NCBI GenBank assembly: GCA_012934845.2
Contig: WNNJ02002271.1
Location: 1 to 64,000, forward strand
Reading direction: 5' to 3'
Origin: Pomphorhynchus laevis
Lineage: Eukaryota; Acanthocephala; Palaeacanthocephala; Echinorhynchida; Pomphorhynchidae
Length of the DNA: 64,000 nt
The first letter of the stretch is position 1. Each line of letters begins with the position of its first letter. The notes under the pieces are model-generated. The model was given only the letters and a program-made list of their open reading frames with translations, was not told the DNA's origin and did not search any database. Positions 51,346 to 63,012 of the stretch are shown here, in pieces. The position numbers were made by a program, and so were the translations under genes.

Positions 51346-52513
51346 AGTTCCTATAACAATCAAATCAAACACACCCATGAACATAATCTTCTCGTGTGGT
51401 GGCAGTACATTGATAATACTTTGTGATTTGGCGACACAGCAATATATTAATATATATAATATCTGCTTTGAATGTTATTATAAAATTTGCTCGCTATCAA
51501 GAAAAATCGTTGTGTATTTCCTCGATGTTAAAATACACAACTGGATTATGTAACAAGTGGCACAAAATATCTGCAGATACAAGAGCGTTATACACAAAGA
51601 CATTTTTGAACATTAACATATTGAAGGAAGTGAATCCGATTGTATGTCGAGAACCCTCGTCGATTGGAAATAATAGAAATTTTATTGTACAATAACATAA
51701 CATCCAGCATTAAAACATTTAAGAGAATATGAAGATTTTGGAGTCTTCTGCGCGATTCAAGAGCTATCAAATGTACTTATAATCCGTTTTAAAAATTCTA
51801 GCACATTCAAAATTATGCAAAATAACTAAATAATAAATTATGAGAAAAATTCCCAATATTTAGACCTTACAAAATGCAATCGGCCATACTGTGCATACAG
51901 TAAAGAAATATTTATGACAAACAGATAAAATTTACACAATTTTTGTAAATTTAAACATTATGCTTATTATATTAATTAATAATGATATTTAATATTAATA
52001 AATAATTAGTATAATTAATTTATAAATTATTCAGTTGCCAACAATTCAAACACTTGTGAACTTCTAAATCTAGGATATTAATATCCTAGATTAATCGCTT
52101 TAAGATATGTATGAACCATTTGCCATTGTTTTGCTAATAAAATTTGAAATTTAGCTGTGTTTTAAATTAATCCGTAAATATTAAGTTATAAAAATTCATT
52201 TTTTCGATTCAGCTGTATTTAAGAAAACGGTTTTAAAAATCAAATTTTAAAAGTTAATTAATTTAATTTTTTTTAATAATTAAATTATGAAAGAACATTT
52301 CTGTCTGTCAAGAATGTGGTGTTAATTTATGTTTACAGATATTCAGCAAAATATTAGAGAAACATACACTTGTTATTTTGAATTTAATCGATTAAATTAT
52401 AATATTAATTGTTTAAGTTTTATAAATATCGGTAAAATATTTATAAATGATATTGTAAATATCATTAATTTTAATTTAACGAATAACGCTTCTAAGAATA
52501 AAATAATTACAAG
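51346..52513. other. Unassigned AT-rich stretch
   Basis: No convincing exon or element was found. It holds a perfect 26-bp palindrome at 52067-52092 and short open frames that look accidental. Confidence 0.5.
52067..52092. repeat. Perfect 26-bp palindrome
   Basis: Centred on TA, half-site AATCTAGGATATT. No spacer. It is in non-coding AT-rich DNA. Confidence 0.93.
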
Positions 52514-55500
52514 TTACCAATTGGCGGTTACCCGCAATTGGGTCCCAAATATTAATTGTTCGTTACAATACGACGTCATAGCCGACGCGGTTGGGGAGTG
52601 TTGGAGTAACTCTTTGGCCCTCCTATACTCATCGTAGTGTTGACAACGTTTTTTAATAAAGATTCCCGTTCGAGCTTCATCATCATCAGAACGTTCACTA
52701 TTGACTGACTCACCTCGTTCATGCTCAGAAAAAGACTCAACAATGTCGATATCGATCTTCGCAGCTGTCGTACGCGGCGTTTTAATGGTCATGATTGTTT
52801 GGATAGGTTGCTGGGGCATTATTTGTATGTTAGGAATCGGGCTGGCCTGGATTATTGGCAGTGTATCGGGAATTTGGTGCACTATCTAAGTCCTGCATGA
52901 CACGGGGATTATTTCGTCGTACTCATTCATTGGGGCATGGTTCTTGTTGTTGTCTTTGCAAACCGGTTGTCCCATCACATCAAGAGTTCGGCTCGAAGCA
53001 CATGAGTCTGGCTCGAAGAGGCGTTTCACGGGTTTACATTTTTTTTGGTGTCCACCATCAAATGTCAATATTGGAATCTGGTCAAGTGACGCTAACATTG
53101 CTTTGGCGTTGCATCTCATTAATGCAATAGAGATGCGCTGGTATAAATGCGTGATCGTCACGGCGTATCTGACTCCGCTTGTCTGGCTCATGTTATTTGC
53201 AACCCGTTTGATGACCCTGTTTCCCTCTTCATTCCATCCCCCAAACGACTCAACTACATCGGCTGAGAATATATCGCCCGCTGCTTCGACCCTGCTCTTG
53301 TACTTTCGGTCTTTAACATTAGCCGCGTACGATGTAGCGGCGGCGAGCTGTGCGTTAGCAGCTGAGCGACGGTATGCCGTCTGTTGGGGGTGAGTGACTG
53401 CAAAGTCGATTGCATGGGGAGGGTCCCCATAAAATAGGATGTCTGCCGGCCGTTCACGTAGGTCCGGGATAATACCTCGCACTTCCAGAGCTACATCCAT
53501 CCGGGCTGACTGTTCGGCTGCGAATACCACGTCACGAATAGCATTATGCCGCAGTCCTTGGTAACTCCCGTATTGGCAAGTTAGCGAGTCTATGCCTTCT
53601 TATCAGATATGCGCATGCAGCGTCCGCATCTATAATCCTTTTCGTGTAACGGAATCCCAAGCCACATGCGAACTAGAATACAGAACTGTGGGGGTGTTAA
53701 TTCCGTTCTAGATGCCGCATTTGGTACAGCCCAAAGCCAAGCCCCAGCTTTTGGACACGACACTGCATGTGTTCGGGCACGATCCATTTCGCTAGATGAT
53801 TGTATCAGCTGTTTCGAGGCGAGATTTAAAATCAGGTGTGAGGTTGATGATTGACCGCCCTCCGTAGAAGGTATGAAGTGAGACCCCACTGTGGTTCTAA
53901 GGGTGGCTTATGCCTCTGAATAGCCAGGGAAAAGTGTAGGATTCAGACTGTATTCTTCTCCGACCTTCATCACGCTATGTATAAATACGCTCTGGACATG
54001 CACCGCATTGCATCTTAGGCCAAATCCACCCAGACGGATTGGGAGTGTCATCTGTGATTTCGCTGCTTCGTGTAGTTGACACGCGCATATTTTCTAAAAG
54101 GCGCTGGCGATTTGTCTGTCGAATGACTGACAAAACGTTTTTGTAATCCCTGGATCAACTCAACGGAGAAGGTGGTTTATCCTGGACAAGGAAGCGCAGT
54201 GTTTGAGTAGGAGGTATCCGACTTGAGGGTATGGCAGCTTGGCTACTGCATTGATTGTCTGGATTAGCGGTGGCAGAATCTCGTTTGTCAGGTGGGTTTC
54301 TATGAAGGACTCGTCACCGATGAGTACGCCTAACAAGTGCATGTTTCCAGAGGTGTTCTCCGAAACTACCTAGGATAATATGGCCAAACAAGAGCTTATG
54401 GCTTCAAACGTGCCGATGACCTCTCTCTTTCGCCAGTTTAGCTGCAATTCAACTGCTTTGAAACTCGTGTCTAGCCAGCCGAGTGCGGATGCGATTGCCA
54501 AAGTTGTCCCGCCGACTCTGCCATTGTTCAGTTACCACATGTTGAGGTCTATTCCAGGTATATGAGAAACGTGTTCAATAGTTTTCTTAATGGCCAACGA
54601 GAAGAGGAACGGGCCCAACGGGTCACCCTGTTGGACTCCTTCAATGAATGGAGAGGGTCCTGCGGGCCGAAACGAAGGGGTGCCTTGCACTTGTATGAAA
54701 AGTCAAACCATGCAAGAGCTCCGGGACGTTCTTTCGGACCGCCGCTCGTAAGTGCGCTCTGGACAATGAGTTGAAGGCGTTTGAAAGATCGATCTTTGCC
54801 TAGTCCCAGTTGTTGTCGTTGCCGTGATGTTCGTGGATTCGTCGGACGTTGTAAACGATTATTTCCACTGCGTTTGGGGTTGCTACCCCTAGTTGTGTTG
54901 GCTGTAGGTGACCAGCGAAACGTTTGCAGAGTTGGAGACATATGCATTTCGAGCAGAGACGTCGTAGAGTTTCGCCGACGGCAATTGATCTTATATTACC
55001 GTTCTTTTTGAGAAATGCGATCAAGTTCGCGCTGGCAATGTAAGGACCACTTCAGAGGGTGCTAGACCCGCCAAAAGGTGGTTGACAAGGTGCGTCAGGT
55101 GATGCTCCGGTCTTAGCCCCAGGCAACCTGGTCCCAACGCTGAAGGAAAAGAGTTGACCGCAGCAATGACGGTCTCGCGGCCTACAGATATAGACGAAAT
55201 CGGATTGTTTGAAAGTCGTTCTATAAGATTAGGTGAGGATAGTGGCTGATCCCGCCAGATATTGTACGTCAGGGGATGTAGTATTTGCATTGTTGTCCGT
55301 GCTTGTGTAGATGGGCTGACCATTCCTCCTGAAACCAAACGCTGGAGTGCTTACTGTAATTCCCATGCTTGGCCAGGTTGATACAAGCAATTTCTGAATT
55401 GCCGTTCAGTTGACGGTTTGCATATTTGTGTAGCGTTTGTATCATGGATATTACATCCGTTATAGCGGTTGCCGCGTAGGCTCATATCGATTCGCAAATG

Positions 55501-56015
55501 TGCTTCTCGAGCTTATATCGGCCATTGCATGTTGCGGGCATCGGGCTACTGAAGCATGATTTTGCGAAGATCAGCAACTTTGTCCATGAACTGAAATCTT
55601 CGATCTGCAGTGCATGTTTGATATTGTCACAGAAATGGGTGGCTGCTAAAACACGTGCTTTGTACGGAATGCTTATGACTGTTGTTGATTCTCTGCGCCA
55701 ACATGATTGAAGACATGATAGACAGTTCGAAGCGTCGACTAGAGAGCGTGGAATTGCTAATGTTGGAGTTATGACTCATGTGGTGGCTTCATTTGGTTGG
55801 ACCTTGGACGCATAGTCGAAACAGCCGAATCCCTCGCCCGAACCTGGACACCTTGAATCTCTGAGCTTATGAAAGCGGAAACATCCATTAGTTGTCAAGT
55901 CGATTTCCTTCTGGCAGATGCGACAGGGCTGCTTACCTCTGATAATATCATTTTGATCTTGCCCATCGTCAGCCATTGTGTTTGGTAACATTGTAAGTAA
56001 GTTTGTACTTGCCAA
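52514..56015 (-). pseudogene. Old RLE-type LINE of a different lineage (broken)
   Basis: On the minus strand, in order: N-terminal zinc word C-R-I-C...H-K-L-R-D-S-R-C-P-G-S (55776-56015), reverse transcriptase fingers with I-R-S-I-A-V-G-E-T-L-R-R-L and Q-L-G-V-A-T-P-N-A-V-E (54800-55024), then pieces of palm and thumb (54160-54950). Next come a cysteine region with A-G-A-W-L-W-A-V-P (53590-53889) and an endonuclease-like domain with D-I-L-F-Y-G-D...A-I-D-F-A-V-T and F-G-G-W-N (52886-53530). At least five frame breaks. It belongs to the broad R2/CRE-like group but is not a member of the A-E array. Confidence 0.78.
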
Positions 56016-56065
56016 GCGTCGTAGAGTCGGCGAGCGTGAACGAGCTGCTGGTTGATTGTCGATTT

Positions 56066-57419
56066 GCTGTGACGAATTTGACTGTCTAGCTTTCGATTTC
56101 CTCAGGTCAATTTCAAATTCGCGAATTAAATTCCTTTGCTGTAATACTGTAGATTGTGTATATTAATCTTGTATAAGTAGTGTGTTATTAAGCTTTTTCT
56201 TCGATCTGATCGATTAATTAATTCATTAATTAATCAATCAGATTAATTAATTAGTTTAATTAATCAATCAAACTAATAAATTAATTAGTTTCGGATACAT
56301 AATCAATAAAAATTTCGTTTTTATTTTATCCATAATTTTTATATAATTTATTTAACATTAGAATTCTTATATGTGTCATCAATTTAGTATTTGTTAAAAT
56401 AATTTAAAATAGTTAATTAATTATTTAAAATTGAATAATCTTAATTGAACTTTTTTGATTTTTTCAGTCGTTTCATACAATATTGGTTTCTACAATAGGC
56501 AATTCAACTCCCTATAGCTCATTTCCCTGCTGAAACTGTCAGGAATCTGATCCATTACTCTACAGGTAGAGACCCAGGGATGATGCATGCAATATTCTCG
56601 GTGATCCCGGATTTATTCAGGCCACCAATAAGAGATATTGTTGATCAGATATCAGGAGAGGACGTGTATGCAGTTCTGCAACAGAATCTCATACAATTGA
56701 TGAATGGCAACTTGACAGTTAACGAGTATTTACACATACTTAGCTGTGACGAATTTGACTGTCTAGCTTTCGATTTCCTCAGGTCAATTTCAAATTCGCG
56801 AATTAAATTCCTTTGCTGTAATACTGTAGATTGTGTATATTAATCTTGTATAAGTAGTGTGTTATTAAGCTTTTTCTTCGATCTGATCGATTAATTAATT
56901 CATTAATTAATCAATCAGATTAATTAATTAGTTTAATTAATCAATCAAACTAATAAATTAATTAGTTTCGGATACATAATCAATAAAAATTTCGTTTTTA
57001 TTTTATCCATAATTTTTATATAATTTATTTAACATTAGAATTCTTATATGTGTCATCAATTTAGTATTTGTTAAAATAATTTAAAATAGTTAATTAATTA
57101 TTTAAAATTGAATAATCTTAATTGAACTTTTTTGATTTTTTCAGTCGTTTCATACAATATTGGTTTCTACAATAGGCAATTCAACTCCCTATAGCTCATT
57201 TCCCTGCTGAAACTGTCAGGAATCTGATCCATTACTCTACAGGTAGAGACCCAGGGATGATGCATGCAATATTCTCGGTGATCCCGGATTTATTCAGGCC
57301 ACCAATAAGAGATATTGTTGATCAGATATCAGGAGAGGACGTGTATGCAGTTCTGCAACAGAATCTCATACAATTGATGAATGGCAACTTGACAGTTAAC
57401 GAGTATTTACACATACTTA
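56066..57419. repeat. 677-bp exact-looking tandem duplication
   Basis: Units 56066-56742 and 56743-57419. Both start GCTGTGACGAATTTGACTG, hold the same AT-rich block and the same first 54 codons of the following element. No difference was found by eye. It is either a very recent duplication or an assembly repeat. Confidence 0.92.
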
Positions 57420-58750
57420 GTCAGCAAGAGCCAACATCAATAGTCCTTGCGCACCAAGACATGTTCATTGAACGTGACTTGGAAGACATTGATCTAGGAT
57501 CGTTGTTAGGAGAGATTGTTAGGCTACGATCATCATCGTACAAACATCATCCTGAGGTATCTGATATGGCTAACATCCCTCGACTTTTAGAACAAAGTCA
57601 GGCACCCAAACATGTTCGTTCAATCTTCCGTAAAGGAGTAAGAATTGAAGTCATGCCGGTGAGTTGGCGTCGTTGGCGTTCTAACGTAAGCCATGCGCTT
57701 ACCAGAGCCATTCGATATCACATCAAGAAGGGTATAATAGCTCCTTTACCAAAAAGGACTAAACCGCAATACTGCTCTAGAGTATTCTTGATTCCCAAGA
57801 AAGACTCCTATAGACTGATATATGACGGGCGGATATGGGATGGGTGTAAAACCCCAGATTTCTATCTGCCTTCTATATATCAGGTCTTGAACAGAGAGCA
57901 TATTGTTTGTAAGGAATGGTACGTAAAGATTGACTTCAAGTCAATGTTTTACCAAATTCCGCTATGCCCTTCTGATTGGCTTAAAACGGCCTTTGAATAC
58001 AATGGTAACTACTACCATTACAAAGTCGTGCCTTTCGGTATACCTTGGGGCCCGTTTGGGCGCAAATGATTGGCAATGCCATTACACATTTCGCTCGTAA
58101 ACAAGGGGTGGAAGCCTGGACTCATATTGATGATATGATCCTATCGCACAACTCTAAAGCTGTTCTTATGACAGCAGTGCGTAAGCTTCTTGCTCTCTGC
58201 AAATGTGGAAATCTGTCTCTAAACCTAGAGAAGAGCATACTTAGGCCTTGCAGGAAATTAACTTTCCTAGGAGGCACTTGGTCGACAGATGGCGTCGATA
58301 TCACCTCGTATGCGTTATCACGCTTTAGGGCGGCGGTAGCATATTTGAGAATTTTGAAATCGCCAATCTCTGTCGCCAAGGAATGCGTTTGAGGGGTTTG
58401 ATAAACTACTATCTGCCCTTCTTTTCCACGGTGCACAAGCTCCTTTACCAGGATGAGCCTTGGCAGGCCTGGTTTTTGGAGTTGCTCATTGATAAGGAGC
58501 CCCTGGTTTTACCTAAACAACATAAGGCATGTCACGGAAAGATCTTTGTGGATGCCACCCAATCACAAATTGGGATTGTGGGTTTAGAAGGGGAAGTACA
58601 CACATATGAACTGCCATATGATCTTCCTATCTTTGAGGCTGAGCTTTTAGCCGCCTGGTGTGGTCATCAACTATACCCAGACGCTAAGATATATACCGAC
58701 AATATGGGTGTATATTATTCAGTTCTCAAAGGTAGAGCGAAAATGAATTA
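57257..58750 (+). mobile_element. Reverse transcriptase-RNase H element (fossil, family unresolved)
   Basis: The coding stretch has a ~90-residue leader of unknown type, then a reverse transcriptase (S-R-V-F-L-I-P-K-K, V-K-I-D-F-K-S-M-F-Y-Q-I-P, H-I-D-D-M) and an RNase H-like part (I-F-V-D-A-T, A-E-L-L-A-A-W, Y-T-D-N). The RNase H words resemble those of DIRS/gypsy or hepadnavirus-like polymerases more than LINEs. No LTR, integrase or recombinase was identified. It is broken in a few places and interrupted at its 3' side by a Penelope copy. Confidence 0.7.
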
Positions 58751-59741
58751 ATAGAATCCTTAAATATTTTGATAAATCAAAATATTTAAAAGTAGGGACA
58801 TCTTTATTTAGACAGGTAAAAGGTGTTCCAATGGGTGGTAATAGTAGCCCAATTATAGCTGACTTGTTTTTAAGCTTTATAGAATATGAATTTGTTCATA
58901 ACTGTGTAAAAACTAAATCTAAACAATATAAATATATGAAATATATGTTTCGATACATTGATGATATATGTGTATTTAATTCTAATAATTTTTATTCAAT
59001 AAGTGAGCACATTTATCCAGAAAGCCTTATTCTTAACAAAACCAATATTAATGATAAAAAAGGTGCATATCTAGATATGAACATTAAATTAACATTAACT
59101 AAAACTACTATTAATTTATATCGTAAAGTTAAATTTACAAGAAACATATTTTTGCATGAGCATTCATGCATACCATATAATATAAAATATAATACATTAA
59201 ATAATGAAATTTTAAGAATTGCAACAATATGTAATAATATTGGCTTTCTTCAAAATCATTTAAATAATTTAATAGATACATATTTTAAAAATAACATTCT
59301 GCTTGATGTTATATAAAAATAACATCAAGCAGAAAATAGTAAAATATATAAATCAACACAATGATATAAAGAATAAATTTAAACTCTTAATTGGCAATAG
59401 AATAAGATACTAGATAGTTATTTCAGAGGAAATACATCATTAGCATGTATTTGGCCCCGCTGCTATGTTGGGTAGAGGAGTTAGGGGCCGAAACCTGATA
59501 GCATAGCAGTTCCTCCTGATGACCTCTAATTCTTATTCTGATACAACGTCTGTTATTTATTAGTCAATTCATAAAAATGACGTTTATTTTAATTTTTTTA
59601 ACTTGATTTAAATTATAGAAAATCTAAAAACAATTATTAATTTTATTATTTAATTATTAAATTTTGATTTAGCATTATTATGTTTTGTTTATTTTATAAT
59701 TATATTAAATACGTAGACTCAGTTAGCTGATTTAATTTGTT
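58751..59741 (+). pseudogene. Penelope-like element, 5'-truncated copy
   Basis: Starts inside the reverse transcriptase and matches 62203-63230. A reading frame from about 58760 to 59316 encodes P-M-G-G-N-S-S-P-I and the R-Y-I-D-D-I catalytic box, then a divergent C terminus ending near N-I-L-L-D-V-I. The terminal-repeat block follows (59398-59580). It lies directly against the RNase H part of the preceding element. Confidence 0.85.
59426..59522 (+). ncRNA. Candidate structured RNA in the Penelope terminal repeat (copy 1)
   Basis: Pairings: GAGGAA 59426-59431 with TTCCTC 59510-59515; ATACAT with ATGTAT (59432-59437/59445-59450); GGCCCC 59453-59458 with GGGGCC 59484-59489; CTGCTATG 59460-59467 with CATAGCAG 59502-59509. 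The last two interlock as a pseudoknot. A CTGATGA word (59516-59522) and a GAAA (59429-59432) recall hammerhead boxes in permuted order. Penelope-like elements are known to carry hammerhead motifs; whether this folds as one is not shown. Confidence 0.45.
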
Positions 59742-60150
59742 CTACTGACATGTTATTATTGACCTGTGGACTTTGTTCGTCCGGTAATATGACCTCTGTC
59801 AGAAATACTGAAACTATGTATTATTGGTTACGACTTTACTATTATTTTTTCTTATTTTCAAACAAGCATGAATTATTAATTCTTAAAAAAGGGAGAAGTT
59901 TGCATCCCAAGGTGCTTACACTTTAAAATGTAAACTGCTTCACGTGATCACGTTTAAGAGACCAGGTAAAAGCCAATAGCTAGGTTGCGTAGCGCGTAAA
60001 GTGAATGTGGTAGATCTTTATAAATCTTGTTCCAGCCTGCAACCGCCTTAATCAGGGCAGCCCCGGTGTCAGATGCTGCTGGATGGCCCGTTGTAAGTTT
60101 TGTCTGAGTCAAGTAAACTAGGTGGCGACACCGAAAAAGCAACGTTAAAA
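59742..60150. other. Spacer between Penelope copies
   Basis: 59742-59850 continues AT-rich terminal sequence. 59885-60130 is more balanced in base composition (with CACGTGATCACG near 59941) and may be part of another repeat. No gene recognised. Confidence 0.45.
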
Positions 60151-60169
60151 ATTATGACTTAAAAGTTAC

Positions 60170-60635
60170 ATGTACTCAACAATATTGGAAAAATACGTAA
60201 GTACTAATGATTTCAATTTTAGATCTTTTAAATGTAACAGAAAAAATTGTATAGTTTGTGATGTTATAAATAATAATTGTATCGTAAGTAATACGACAAA
60301 CAAATGTTTTTCATTAAATATTAATAATAATTGTAACTGCAATACCGCAGGTGTAGTGTATCTAATACAATGCACATGTGGATTGCAATATATAGGAAAA
60401 ACATCAAATGTTAAAAACTAGGTTTAGGCAACACATATATAATATACAGCATAATAGTCAAACTATATTTCATAAACATATGAGATTAATAGGACATGAT
60501 ATTAAAAACTGTAAATTATTTATTTTAGAACATATCGAAGAAAACATTTCAATATTAAATCAAAAACTATTAGAAAAAGAAGATTTTTGGATTAAAACGC
60601 TTAATTTCATGTATCATTATGATAAAATGACGTGA
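60170..60635 (+). pseudogene. Penelope GIY-YIG endonuclease domain
   Basis: A cysteine-rich lead (C-N-R-K-N-C-I-V-C, C-N-C) is followed by G-V-V-Y-L-I-Q-C-x-C-G-L-Q-Y-I-G-K-T, the GIY-YIG core. Then comes L-K-T-R-F-R-Q-H with the catalytic-region arginine. One frame change lies near 60410. The domain nicks target DNA in Penelope-like elements. It precedes the reverse transcriptase here, whereas canonical Penelope has it at the C terminus. Confidence 0.85.
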
Positions 60636-60716
60636 TACAAGGAATTGGTAGAAGTAGTATAATACATAATAAACAACTATATTATAATAATCCGGTTAAA
60701 CGCAAACCAAGAAGTC

Positions 60717-61331
60717 ATGGTGATAAAAAGGAATAGGAAAAATAGAGTTAAAAATATTAAAAAAGATATGTATATAAATGAACAATTAGAAATATTAAAA
60801 CAACTTTTAAGTGATAATAAGCTAAAAGATCTTTATGTAAATATAAGAAGTTTTTCTAAAGATATCATTTGTTCAATAAATCAAAAATTAATTAACGACT
60901 ATGATAGGCTAAGTTGTGTAATAGACAGTTTTTGCAATACAAAATACTATAATCGTACAATAAATGTAAATAATAACAATAGAAAATATACATTAACCAT
61001 AAACTTCATTAATAAATGTATAGATAACATAAATATAGCCGGACTTTTAAATAATTCTAAAAGTAAAGAAATAATAGGGTCAGATTTAAGTAAATATATT
61101 CCTAAAATAAGGTATAAACTCCTACCACCATTTGGACGAAAAATTTGTAATTATAATAAAGAATTTAAATCAATATGTAACGATAATATTAGAAACATAA
61201 TGGAAACAGAATGCAATTGTAAAAGTCTTAGTTTTGATAAAATAAACGAACATATATGTACCCATAATCTAGAATTAATTGAAAATTGTGAATTAAGAAA
61301 GCTGCTATCAAAGGGTATAAATATAGATTAA
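60717..61331 (+). pseudogene. Penelope linker region
   Basis: 204 codons between the endonuclease and the reverse transcriptase. It includes Y-K-L-L-P-P-F-G and a C-N-C-K...H-I-C-T-H cysteine/histidine word near the end. No catalytic motif. Its function in the family is not established. Confidence 0.65.
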
Positions 61332-61477
61332 ATAACAACAACGACAAAAATAAAATTTACAGTTCGTTATATAATAACTTAAATGATTACTTTAGTAAGC
61401 TGATTAATAGTGAAAGCTCGAATATATCAAAGATAAAAATTTGGAAAGATTATACATTTGATAAAATTAAAAATAAA

Positions 61478-62875
61478 ATGAAAAAAAAAACAAACAATTA
61501 TAAAAGAAAAGATAAAATTAATAAAGATATGTATAAAGAACTTACTAAATTAAAGGATAACTATATAATAACAACCATTGATAAAGCTAGTAATAACTTT
61601 GTCTTCATATGCAAAAAGCTTTATTATGATATACTAATAAAAGAGGTTAATTCTAATGATTTAAATGTAAATCCAGCATATGAACGTAGTGAGTTGAGTT
61701 TAGAATCAATTATTACAAGTCACTGTTCTATAATGGATAAAAAGGGTATAAAGGTTGAATCAGATAATAAAACTATACCTATATTATATTGGAATCCTAA
61801 ATTACAAAAAAATCCAATAAAACCTAGGTTCATATGTAGTGAGTTAAAATGTACATTATAACCACTTTCTGTCTATATGAATAAAATATTTAAAGTAATT
61901 AAAGCACATTTTAAAAAATATTGCAAGGTAATCGAAATTAATACTGGTATAAACACTATTTCAGTATTAATTCTACAAAAGAATTTTTAGAACAGACAAA
62001 AGGAATAAATTTTCAAAATATAAATACATACGATTTTAGTACTCTTTATACAAATCTAGATTTAGTAGATATTAAAGAAGCGTTAGTAAAATTAATTAAC
62101 ATTGTATTCGGAAAACGATATACATATATATGTTATAATAACTACAACGCCTATCTAACAATAATTAAACCATCAAGTAAATATAAATATATCTATAAAA
62201 TTGAATTAATAGAATCCTTAAATATTTTGATAAATCAAAATATTTAAAAGTAGGGACATCTTTATTTAGACAAGTAAAAGGTGTTCAATGGGTGGTAATA
62301 GTAGCCCAATTATAGCTGACTTGTTTTTAAGCTTTATAGTATATGAATTTGTTCATAACTGTGTAAAAACTAAATCTAAACAATATAAATATATGAAATA
62401 TATGTTTCGATACATTGATGATATATGTGTATTTAATTCTAATAATTTTTATTCAATTAGTGAGCACATTTATCCAGAAAGCCTAATTCTTAACAAAACC
62501 AATATTAATGATAAAGAAGGTGTATATCTATATATGAACATTAAATTAACATTAACCAAAACTACTATTTATTTATATCGTAAAGATGTCATATTTAAAT
62601 TTACAAGAAACATATTGTTGCATGAGCATTCATGCATACCATATAATATAAAATATAATACATTAAATAATGAAATTTTAAGAATTGCAACAATATGTAA
62701 TGATATTGGCTTTCTTCAAAATCATTTAAATAATTTAATAGATACATATTTTAAACTAGGTTACTATAAAAATAACATCAAGCAGAAAATAGTAAAATGT
62801 ATAAATCAACACAATAATATAAAGAATAAATTTAAACTCTTAAGTGGCAAATTTTTATGGATGGATAATAAATAA
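61478..62875 (+). pseudogene. Penelope reverse transcriptase (broken)
   Basis: 61478-61861 holds T-I-D-K-A-S-N-N-F-V and P-I-L-Y-W-N-P-K-L. The Y-D-F-S-T-L-Y-T-N-L word (catalytic motif A) lies near 62029. 62288-62875 holds M-G-G-N-S-S-P-I and Y-I-D-D-I, then the C terminus. Three or so frame breaks lie between these pieces. It matches the truncated copy at 58751 and the intronic fragments at 48534 and 49060. Confidence 0.82.
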
Positions 62876-62915
62876 TATACTTTGCATTAGAATAAGATAC
62901 TAGATAGTTATTTCA

Positions 62916-63012
62916 GAGGAAATACATCATTAGCATGTATTTGGCCCCGCTGCTATGTTGGGTATAGGAGTTAGGGGCCGAAACCTGATAGCATAGCAGT
63001 TCCTCCTGATGA
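62916..63012 (+). ncRNA. Candidate structured RNA in the Penelope terminal repeat (copy 2)
   Basis: Same pairings as 59426-59522 at an offset of +3490 (62916-62921 with 63000-63005, and the interlocking GC-rich stems). The loop differs slightly (GGGTATAGG). CTGATGA is at 63006-63012. Confidence 0.45.

Noticed and set aside
53666-54774. Plus-strand frames opposite the old LINE
   Set aside because: They run antisense to recognisable minus-strand LINE motifs and show none of their own.
57257-58750. Hepadnavirus-derived insertion
   Set aside because: The RNase H words are reminiscent, but no terminal protein, core or surface gene is seen and other retroelements share such words; family left open.
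59426-59522. Firm hammerhead ribozyme call
   Set aside because: The CTGATGA and GAAA words are in permuted order and the three stems could not be drawn within one unit; kept only as a candidate structured RNA.
59954-60142. 62-codon minus-strand frame as a host gene
   Set aside because: No motif, no splice context, and it lies between two Penelope copies; more likely part of an unrecognised repeat.
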